Assembly: GCA_944989445.1 (NCBI GenBank)
Contig: CALYLW010000731.1
Coordinates: forward strand, 1 to 64,000
Direction of reading: 5' to 3'
DNA from: Ampullaceana balthica
Lineage: Eukaryota; Mollusca; Gastropoda; Lymnaeidae
DNA length: 64,000 bases
Made by a program: the position numbers and the translations under genes. Below the pieces are notes generated by a model. That model saw nothing but the letters and a program-made list of their open reading frames with translations, had not been told where the DNA came from and did no database searches. Below are positions 37,801 through 49,471 of this stretch, in pieces. The stretch's first letter is position 1. Each line of letters opens with the position of its first letter.

Positions 37801-40800
37801 ATATACAGGACCTGATGAAGCAAAACCTTCATATTTAATAACAACTGTGCCACGAGATGAACCCATCACCTACATCCAGATCTTTGGCGGGTATTATACG
37901 GAGACGGAGAGCTATCTTACTTTGTGTGAAGTCGAGGCTTTTGGAGGTTGGGGATTTTATTTTTTATTTTTTAAAAATTTAACTTAGTTTCTATTTCCTG
38001 TAGAAATAGTTTTAAGGTATCAAAAACGTATTAAAATGAATTTTTAAAATTTTTTTTTGAAATTTGGAATTTACATAAAAAACACTAGAGTGTTGTATCG
38101 TCTAACCATCTAAATTATTCTAAATGGATGGTAAATAACAACACGTTTTTAAACTTATTTCATATTACACCTACATATTTTGAGTTAAATAATTAAATCG
38201 CGGTAATGAATACGTGTATCTTTTTATAAGCAACGCATTGTCTTATACATAGAAACTAACTGAATCTTGTATAAATATGGTATTACAATTAAACCACTGA
38301 AACTGGTCTGTAGACGTAATCTATGAAACAAAATTGTATCAAAGCAAAGTCTGTAAAATGATTTGTCTAACTTATTTAATCGATTTTTTTTTATTTAAAT
38401 CATTTAAAATTGACATACACGTTTACAAGGAAAAGACATTTTTCATTACAAAATACATTTCAAGTCATCAGTCAAATAACGTTCACATTCTGAAAAGCTT
38501 GAGAATAACCTTTCGGTTTAATGTTTGGCAACCCACTGCATCCGCAGCGTAACGCCATGCACCATTGTCAGAGCGTATGACTCTCCACTCGTCATCTAAT
38601 AAATACGATACCAGCGGAAGGCGTCCAAGCACTGATTTTAAGACTATTATTTATTCCCAGAAAAATTATCATAACAATTCCTCCTCTACTCCCAGAAAGA
38701 AGCTGTCACAAGGCGATAAACCCCGGAAGGTCCACCCCTATCATTGAGTTATCTCAACATCAAGAACATGTTCGGAGCTGATTTACATGTAAATTTACGT
38801 TAAAAAGGGGGTGTTTTGGTTGTCCATGGGAAGGGGTACCTCTGGTTGTGGAGCAATCGTAAACCTCTTGGGGTAGTGTCCCACATTGGTCCCCATCATT
38901 GAGAATGGTCTCCGTCGATTACGACGCACAAACACAACTGATCTATAAATGAGTTTTCCATTCTACTACACGCTACTACTTCTGTGCCATACTGCAAAGC
39001 TTCCATGTCTATGTTTGATAGTGCAGACGTGGTGATCTTCAATGGCCCTTTCTAAAAGAATGTCACTGATGAGTTGGTCTAGCTAATTGTGACCCTTCAG
39101 GATGGTGGCTCAGTAATGACGACTTGACTGATTTTCGTGGTACACACATGCTAAAACACCCCTGGGCCTTTATTTATTTACTTATTTATTATAAACACTT
39201 ATACATCTTGTTACCCCAGCCATCACTTGGGCCCACCGAGCTTAATCAACGCTTGAAAATACAACTTGACAAAAGATGACAGAACTCTGCCAATTTTTCA
39301 AAACATATACAACATTATGTGCTAATGTCCAGAAATGGACGTTTATTTTGAAAAGAGTAGTAGTTGGATGGAGCTACATCTGTGCACCTCATCCCATTTA
39401 CCGAGATCAAGTTCTTCAGTAAAATAAATGTCTCCAGCATATCTCGTATCTATTCACAAACAGTGTTACATTTGTAATAATAAAATTCGTTGAATTTTTA
39501 TAAAAATTCTTTTACAGATTCCTCGTGTTCTGGCAAAAAGTTTGGTCTTGATTGTAACAGATCGTGTAATTGTGAAGACAGAAAGGAGAAGTGTTTTGTT
39601 GCTACTGGAAGCTGTGCCTCGGGTTGTGCATCTGGATTTCATGGGGAAGCTTGCAGCGATGGTAATAAAAACGTACATAACGATTAATAAAAGAAACATA
39701 TTATAGAAGTTTTCACTAATAAAAAAAGTAGTGCAGTGGTACGTCATGATACGAAATTGATCAGTCCCTTAAAATATTTAAACTGTCAATGATTCCCTGG
39801 GTAGAAAAAAAATCAGCAAATTTTAATATATAAGATTTTACTAATCCTGAACTCTTTTGAGCTCTTGAACATTTATTATAGACTAAGCAATATAGGTTTA
39901 TCGCTGAGAAATAGTTCTTTTACAAATCGCAGGACATGGTTTTTAAATAACTTGACAATGTTGATATTTCCTTTAACTTTAAAATATTGTTATTTGATTG
40001 TATTAAGTGTCACAGAAACTAGTTCAGAGAAGTTCACGGAATTGTAATAAACTCATTTTTATTTTATTGAAAGACAATGTAAAACTATTATATTCCACTT
40101 TTGTTGCTTGCTGGAAATCTTATTCGCGTCAGTTAGGCAGAGTCGGCAGGCCACCAGCTTTTACCAATGGGCTAAATAATATACGTCGCCATTGTAGGGA
40201 GATGGAAGCATACATATATCAATAAAATGGCAGTTCAAAAATAAAATACCTAGTAAAATGAACTAATTGATATAACTAAAAAATTATACGAGATTTTAAT
40301 TTATTTAAGTATTAGCATCTGAAATGCATATTATGCATACACAATGTATGTTTCATTGTCGAGCGAGAAGTGGTATAAATAATAATTTACAACATTTTAA
40401 AAAAGCGAATGGACTTACGGACAGAGCAGATTAAATAAACGTGTTCAAAGTTGAATACATATTCATAAGAATTCATTCACTATTTGTATTGTATATTTTT
40501 AAAATACGCCTGAATAAATTACTCTTAAATCCTTAATTTTGTCGACTCCTAGAAGACAAGAGATTGTATATTATCAAAGTAAGTATAAAAAAAAATATCA
40601 GAAAATAACAAGCATTATTGTTACATTATAATTTAAGCTATACTTGAGACAACATTTACATGTTAAATTTTTGGAAACATTTTTACACCCCATATGTTTA
40701 AAAAATCAACTCTAAATCTGATTTCCACCCCCACCCCCTCTTTTTTGTTTGTTTTCAGAATGTCCATTCAATAAATGGGGTATCGACTGTTTACAGTCGT

Positions 40801-42354
40801 GTAACTGTCAATGCCCTAATGACACGTGTCATCCTGTGACTGGTTCCTGTAAGCTTAGCTGTTATCCATGGTGCTCTGAACTCGATTGTTCACAAAGTAA
40901 GACTTAACTCCCTTTGATACCAGACTTAAATAACAAAACAAAACAAAAATTATTAAATATAATGAAGAACTATGAGTTATTTACATTAGTAGTTTGATAC
41001 ATCTTTACTACACTTTTGTCAAAATTAATAAAGTCGTCCATAAACTTTCACATACGCCCAAAACATTGTTAAAGATTTAAGAATGAGTTAATTACCTTAT
41101 ATTACATCCATCACATGCTTTGTGTTATGGGGTAAGGTAAAATCTTTGCACATGCCAAACGTTAATTGCTTTTTTGACTGAAAAAAAAATAAATTAAGAT
41201 ACTGCGGTGGAAGATGCGATTAAATTGCTAATCCAATAAATCGATTTGAACGAAAGCAAATCGTTATTTCTTCACTCACTGGTAAGACACAAGACAGTAT
41301 TACTCACGTCAGAAAAGACGCTGGACAGTACTGCACGTATTTAAGGACAACATCGATTTAAGGACACCCTCTGGTACCCATTAGGTCCCTTATTGAGAGG
41401 GCTATGTGTATAGTATCCAGCAGATTTTTAACAAAATACTACAATGACATAACATGGAAAATAGACAAGTTGTCATCCAAAAAGCGACATATATTCTGTA
41501 GCCTAGATACTAAATGTTTTGTTTCTGTTGCAAGCATTTTGGCAACTCTTTGTCTGCCCTAGGATCTCAGGGGATTTTTTATTGGAAAAATGCCAGTGTG
41601 AGACTATCTGATCATTAGAAATCAAAGGGACAAATGACATCAACTTTGGAATAGTTTGAGCTGGAAAAAGGCTAACGAAACAATGCACAATAGACAAAGC
41701 CAAAATTTAAGAAATCATAGAAAGGCTCGTTATCATATTGTATTTAAGCGCCTCATGGCCATTGTCTAATTTCTTGCTGGGCACAACATGGCTTTGCGTA
41801 GAACAGTCAATAAACTACATCAGACATACAATGGAATCTTTATGGGTCTGGTTGAAATTCTGGGACGATTTCATCCGGATTTGCAGAAATACATTCGAAG
41901 AACACAAACTGATGAAATTCATGATTACTACTTGGGAAAGCGAATTCAAAACGAGCTCATTTCGTTAATGGGGAAATATGTTAAGAAATATTATTGTAGA
42001 AAGAGTAAATTCAGCTAAATACTTTTCAGTAAAACTTGATTAGACACTGAACCAAAATGACCAAAAGCAAGTGTCACTGTCAATTTGCTATGTAAGCCCA
42101 GGTGGTGGATAGTCTGAAGTAATTCATAAACACTTCATACGTTTTCTACAAGTAGAAGAAAGTACTGTGCAACACCTGCTTGATGTCTTACTATTGGAAC
42201 TGACAAAATTAGGCTTAAGTGTTTCTGATACCCACGGTCAAGGTTACAAAAACGGTGCGAACATAAAGGGGTATAAGTCAACCTTCCAAGCTTGTCTTTT
42301 AAATTAAATACTTGGATATTTTTAAAATCCTTATATTAACTTCCAAATCTTGTC

Positions 42355-42389
<35 letters not shown>

Positions 42390-45300
42390 TTCGTCGTCGG
42401 GCACGCGGGCGGGCGTAAAAACAAAAGTAAAAAATGACCCACTTCCCATGATGCCATCGAGCTGAAATTTGGCACATAGACTCGTGACACCTAACGATGC
42501 ATGGTATCAAATCAAAATTTCAGATCGATCGAACGTACCGTAATTAAATTAATGCATTTTTTAGTTTATATATATATAAATAACATATATAATTCAAATT
42601 CACGGTTTGTTATTGTTTTTCTTTCACGTGCCAGTTCACGCTTTGAAGCCGACCGTATATGTCGACACCCCATCCCGTCCCTTCCCCCAGTTTTAAAGCC
42701 AGGGAATATCACTCGGTGTCAGTCTGTAAATGTTTGTCGCGTTTGAACATAATCAATACTTTTAGTTTTGTGTCATATATAAGGGATTTATAGTCAAAAC
42801 TGTGTTTTTACGGGTCTTTTTTATTTACCTCTTGTACTTGTCATAAGTACAACTTGCTGCTATCGGATACGGCAAAATCATGTCATGATGGAATTACGAT
42901 TTTTGGTATAAATCAACAAATCTTGTTTTATTTTATGTATCACCACAGTGATGTGCTATTCTTTCCTGGTATTTTTGAAACATTTCGGTGAAACCAATTT
43001 GTAAAACAAGACGGGAAAGCCACGTGAAAGTGTAAAGGTAGTGCGATATCAAGCAGGTGAAATCTGAGGTTCACTTTTCGAAGTTGCAGAGCAAAATAAT
43101 GATCCAAAAGCTCGAAGCGAAGAACAGTCATTGTGCAAACAACTAATGAACTTCAATTTCCTTGAATCAATTGTTTTTGGTACGACATACTGTTCCAATA
43201 TCATTACATCAGCAAAGAATTTTAAAATATTTCTGTCGATCTAGCAACTGCAGTTTACAGCATAGAACATACTTGCAAATGGTTGAAATTTTACAGAAAT
43301 GGTGGTTTTGAAACAGCAACAGCAATTGCAAAGTTAATTGCCAAGGGCTTGGAAGTTGAAGACATTTTAAAGAGATGAGAGTGCGAAAAGGAAAAAAAAT
43401 CCAAATGATTGAGAAGATTTGTAGATGAACAAGAACAAAATTCGCACATACTCTTTTAAACCAGATTGTTGATATGGCAATCTTGTCGATAGGCAGTCGC
43501 TTTGAACAACTACGAAGCATCATGACTCGTTTGGATTTCTTTATAAATTTCATCAATTACATTTTTTGTTGGAATGATCTACTAAATTACAGTATGGATT
43601 TGCAGAAAAAGTTCACAGCCTGCGAAAGTAAGGATCTTGATGGTTTCATGCTGACAGGAGAGTTCCATAATTCCTGCAGTCACCTACAAGAGTCCTGTTA
43701 AGATTTTGCAGTTTATTTCAGTAAACAAGCGTTTAAGTGACTTTCCTAAAAAGCACATTGCACTTCGAATATTTTTAACTATTCCTGTTACTGTGGCTTC
43801 CGGAGAAAGAAGCTTTTCGAAACAAATACTTATTAAGACATATATGCGAGCAATAATGATTCAAGATCGGCTCAGTTACATAGTTATTTTGTCAATTGAC
43901 AATAATTTTGCTCAGGATCTTGACAATAATGAACGTATTTTAGATTTTAACGCCGACGAAGCTCGCAAGATTGCCTTGTAAGTTGTAAAAACAAGGCGAA
44001 AGAAGAAGATACAACCAAACCAACTCTAGTGTACATAGTTATTTTTTTTATTAATGATCACAAAACAAAATATTTCAATAATTATTAATATCTTTTTTGA
44101 GTTTAGGATCTTTAATTAAATGGATAAAACTGTAATTATTGATGTGTCAATGCTGTTGTAAAGTACAAATTGAAGTAATTAAAATTTTTATTTCACATTA
44201 TTTTAATACATGTAGAAATGCACCTTTTTGCAAAGGTCCCGCTCCTCGTCTGCTGCTCGGGTCCTGGGCCCCACTCATCATTTGCTGCCGTGGGCCCAGA
44301 ATGCTCTAGGGCCGGTTTTGCAAAATGAATCATACCCCATACAGAGTCTACCCCCACCCCGCGGAGGATCTATTTTCAAATAAATCCTCGCGGGAGAAAA
44401 TATTTTCCACCCGATTAAAATGAATTCTCCCATACCATGTAAAATAATGTCTCCCCAAAAAATAAATCCGCCCTAATCACACTTTCCATATAACACGAAA
44501 AGATCACTAAAAAACAAAAGGATAAAAAATAATTACTTTGTATTATTGTATATATTCACACATGTTAACTGTAATTTTATTTATGTTAGTGGCGTCGATA
44601 TAGAGAGATATGAGGGGGGGGGGATGATGACCATATCGTTTGACACCTCTCAGGGGCGTGACATAATTTGAAAAAAATTGCTTAATTACTTGAATTTTTT
44701 TTCCGCTGTACAAATTGACGCACAGGGAGTTTTTTGGGTGAATAAAGACAATTGTTTTGTTTCATAAAGCAAGGATTACGTAATTGAAGGCATGAGTTTG
44801 TGTTCTAATTATAAACGGCAAAGTCGCACAATAGTCGGGTGTTCAGACATCGAGAAATTGTTTTACTATCTAGAGAATAGGCCAACAAGTTCAGTCGACT
44901 CAATTTAAAATGAAGAAATCAACTGTTGACGTTGGGGAAAGGGATTGGGAGCGACCAAATTAAGTAATCTCACGGATGAAACAAAAACTGGGCTACACCA
45001 CTGACCTGCGTAACCTATGACATTATTATATAGTGCTTTTTAAAAACTCTGTGGGCTATGCAGTGTATTGTGAAACACAGAGGTGTCACGGAGGGGGGGG
45101 GAGGGTGCTGGTGGTGTTGACCGCACCGGTTGACACTATCGCAAGGGATGACACCTAATGTAAAATTAGGCATGCTCCCGTTATTTAGCACTGGCTGACG
45201 CGGTGGAGGCCTATGGGTTTAGTCGTGAGCGGGTGACACCTTGAGCTTACCGCGCTGGGTGACGCCAATCTTAGTGACGCCTCTGATGGGACAGCTGCAC

Positions 45301-48300
45301 CAATAATATATATAAGACATTCCTATAATACCTCTACCGAGACGTTTATTACTTTTTAAATATCAAATTTAAAATCTAATAATTTACTAATAATTGGCTT
45401 CTTGTATTTAAATATTTTAAACATTTTTTTATGCTACAGAAATAATATGTTAGACTATTTATATGTGTAGCCGGCTACATATGATTACACGTTTAAAAAA
45501 ATCACTGCTAATAACCACGCAAACTTATCTACAAATTACAAAAAACGGGACAATGCTTTTAAATATATAGATTTTGTAAAAGTTTTGTAAGTAATAAACG
45601 TGATTTCAGTTTCAGTTACTTTAATTTAGTCAAAAGTTAAAGTACAAACACAGATATATTTTTAAAAATTAAATTATTTTTAAAACGTTCAGAAATGCAG
45701 AGCAATTGTTGAACCTTATTTTCATAACATCATCGTTAACAAATAGAAATGATCTCATATCGTGAATATGAAATTATTAATTTTTTTTTCAAATTTTTTA
45801 ATTTTAAAAAAAAATTGTATTTGAAATTTTAACACGAATTAATTTTTGTTTTCAAAACAAAAAAGTATTTAAATTTAAAAACATTTCACTGATGTGTAGA
45901 AAATCAATCCAGCTCCGTGTAGTTAAATAAAATTTAGAAGGTAGCTCCAATGATCATGGCCACCATCAACTTTTCTGCGTTTACTTTAAACCTCATCTTA
46001 TACGTGTGTATGCTAATTATGACGAATCATTGCGTTTTCCTGGCGCATTTCAATAAACAAGCCCACCTCTAAAGCTTCCTTTTCAGTCTGGCGCACTCTT
46101 ACATATCGCAATGTCATTTACTTTATGTTAAAGTAATTCGGCGGCACAGCTATATGGGATTCAAAAACTAACTAAGAGCCTCACCTCAACCCAGCTCTCC
46201 ACAGTACTTTGATCTGGGCTATACAATGAATTTAACCTAACGGGTGACATCAGCCCTATCTACGACACTGATTGTTTACAAGTGTGGCCTTTTTTTTTAA
46301 AGTTTAAGTTTTGGCCTGTGTTGTGTGTTCTGAGACGGCTACAATAAAATTAACCCCATGTTAAAGCTTTTTGAATATATTTTAAAGGTCAACTTTAAAA
46401 TTTGTATAAATTTACAAACCTTGTCTACTTGTATTGGTTAACTTTTCTATCGTAAATTTTGTAAACGTTACCGGTAAAAGACGGTAATAATATTTTTCAA
46501 TTAATATAATGCACACAAAGAAATCGCAAATTTCGTTTTAGTCCTGGTGCTGCTCACAAAAGTAAAGAGTGAATTCTTTTTCCAAGACATCGGTGTCACG
46601 TTTTCGTATTACTTGATAATCTTAGTTTAGCAATTCATTCGTCTGTTATTTTTCAAATCATTCTGCGCAATTACCTCTAAAAAATGTCTCTCTGGAAACG
46701 CACCTCCCAAGCCCTCCAATTGTGACTAAGCTTATGATTGTTGAATTTTCAATAATCATACACAAATGCATGTAGAACAAACACAAGTTATAGTGTGTGT
46801 CATAAAATTTAATAAAACATTCATTTATAATTTCAAATAATAAAGGGGAGGATTTCTTTTAACCCCGGAGACTTTATTTTGAAACAAAGTCTCCGTGGGG
46901 CGACTTTGTTTAAAATAAACTCTCCAGGGGAGACATTATTTTGGGGTGACTTTATTTCATGACACCGGCCCCGCCAACTGTCGTTTGCCCTTAGGGGCCG
47001 TCCATAAATGACGTCACGCACCTAGGGAGGGAGGGGGTCACACTTTTGTGACAATGCGTGACGAGGGGGAGGGAGGGGGGTTGAAGAAATGTGACGTCAC
47101 ATCAAAAGGGTAACTTGAAATAAAATTTCCACTGAAATATTTGGTCGTTAACAATTTATTTAATGACTTTTTAAAAAAAAATTAGTGCTTCTCAATGTGC
47201 CGGTCGGTAGGCCATCAGACGCTGGTTGGCGTAAGCTATCAAGACACGAAAATTAAATCTAATTATAATCCTTAAGTTTGAGAATCCACAAGATAACATA
47301 TGAAATTGTTACACTGCGTCGTTTGATGTTGACATCAAAGCATTTGTGATGTAACTGCATCTGCGTTTGGTTCTCTCGAACTTTTTTGCCCGTTACCCCA
47401 AAATATACAAGAGTATGTGTGCATTACCCCCCCAACCCCAGACTCTAGGTCCTGCTCACATGAATCGGGGATTTGGGGAGCGTTGTTAGCGAAACTGCTA
47501 CTCGTAAGTTTTACAGGCTTGACAAGTGTCTAAAAATGATCTGAATATGATTATGTGTAGATATTTTAAGTCAAAACGACACGGAATATCCTTTATCTTT
47601 AAAAGGGGAAGGGTTGGGGGGGGGTAGTGTATCTATTTTGATAGAATTAAAAACGTTTTAAGTTTGATATAATTGTTCGGTGGGTTTTTGGTCAAACGCC
47701 CCTGGCCTTTCTAGTCTTCTAGATCAGTGCCTCTCAAAGTGGTGGTCCGCGGACCGGTGCCGGTCCGTGGGCCATCCGCTGCCGGGCCGCAGATGTTCTC
47801 AAAAAAGAACCGAAAAAATTGTGCAATGGTGCAATGGAAAAATTCCTGCCAGTCCGCCATACTAAAAATGTGAGAATCACTGTTCTAGATATAATGGTAA
47901 ATGAGCCCATTTAAAATTAGTCAAGTATTCATTAACTTTATTGAATGCATCAAATTCTTGACATCGCAATTCGAGAGGAGCACGAAACAACTTTTCTTCT
48001 TAGCTCAGTTTTTAAGGCATTAATTTTAAATATCACAGAAATGATACGTGATACAGACAGGTCATGTGGATTAAGATTATTGTTACTCGTGTCAATATAA
48101 ATGAAAGTAGGGTAGATTTAGGTGTCTTCGTATAGTACGTAGGTAAGAAATCTACGTAGTTGTCAATTTTAAAAAAAATGCATTTTCTGGAAGGAACCGG
48201 TTCAATAATGGACATGTTCCAAGCGTACACGTACACATGACGTATTTTAAAATATCTAGTGGATTGTAGTGGATGTTATATGTCCCAAATGAGTCTGCAT

Positions 48301-49407
48301 TACCCCCAAAAATTCCCTTTTTGACCCCAGATGAGGTTATTTACCTCTGTTCGGCGACCTCTTTCTTACGGAATCCCGTCAGTCAATTGAGGGATTTTTA
48401 AAAAAATACATTTTAAAAATGTTATTTTTAAATAATTTGTTTTCTAAATAATGACGATTAATAGTCAATGTTTAATTTGTATGCATTAAAATAAAATATA
48501 ATCTAAGGATGTTAACACAGATCGTTTTCTGAAGGCCAGTTAAACGACAATAAAAGGGATTTGGAACATACTTATTTTCAAATAGAAAATAAGTTGGTTT
48601 TTTTGTTGTTTTTTTCGGGGGGGGGTCAAAGATTTGTGACGTATTTTTAGTGGGGGGGTCTAAGTTTTTGTGACGACGCGTGACGAGGGGGAGGGAAGGG
48701 GTCAAAATCGACAAAAATCTCGTGACGTCATTTATGGACGGCCCCTTATCAACACACATAGCCCAGTTTTCTACTGCTTAAATTCTAAGATAAAGCTTAG
48801 TCTCTTTTCTGTAATATAATAATAAATTCGTTTTGTAATTAATTTAAAATTACTCTCGTTTCTGAAGTTTTTTTTTCAATTTTTTTGTGGCTTTGTTGTT
48901 ATTTGTAATGATTTCGATAACGCTAGCATCATGTTCAACAATCTTTTTAAGGAAAAAAAGTCTAGTTCCAGTAAGCTAAATTGTGATTGGTTACTTCTCC
49001 GAGTAACTAAACTTGTATTGGCTGGTAATTTGGCACATAGTAGGTTTTTCATTGTTTAACTTCCCTTACTCATTTTCCTTTTTTCTAATATTAGTTAATG
49101 TTTGAACAGCTTAGTAGATGTTGCTATTGTTTCATATATTTACACGATTTTATTAAGCTTACATTCACAATATGTGTGTGCGCGTTTGTGTGTGTGCGTG
49201 TAGGTGTGTGAATGTGTGTGTGCGTGCGTGCTTGCGTGCGCGTGTGTGAATGTATGTTAGCGTCAAATATTGCAACGTCATTTTGAAGAACATCGCATTG
49301 CTTGAATAAGCTGAAATTTAGCAGACACCTGTATCTTCGAGGTATTCCAATGTTTTATTTTATTTACAGATTCTGATGTCAAGGTATTTGCTTTGTTTTT
49401 TACACAC

Positions 49408-49471
<64 letters not shown>

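Noticed and set aside
39865..40225. Two overlapping frames of 60 and 72 codons in receptor intron 8
   Set aside because: No domain, splice sites or homology visible. They do not fit the receptor frame.
49370..49383. Micro-exon ATTCTGATGTCAAG with TTTACAG acceptor and GTATTT donor in the large receptor intron
   Set aside because: 14 bases would break the phase-1 frame kept by every other exon, and exons 9 and 10 already join in frame.
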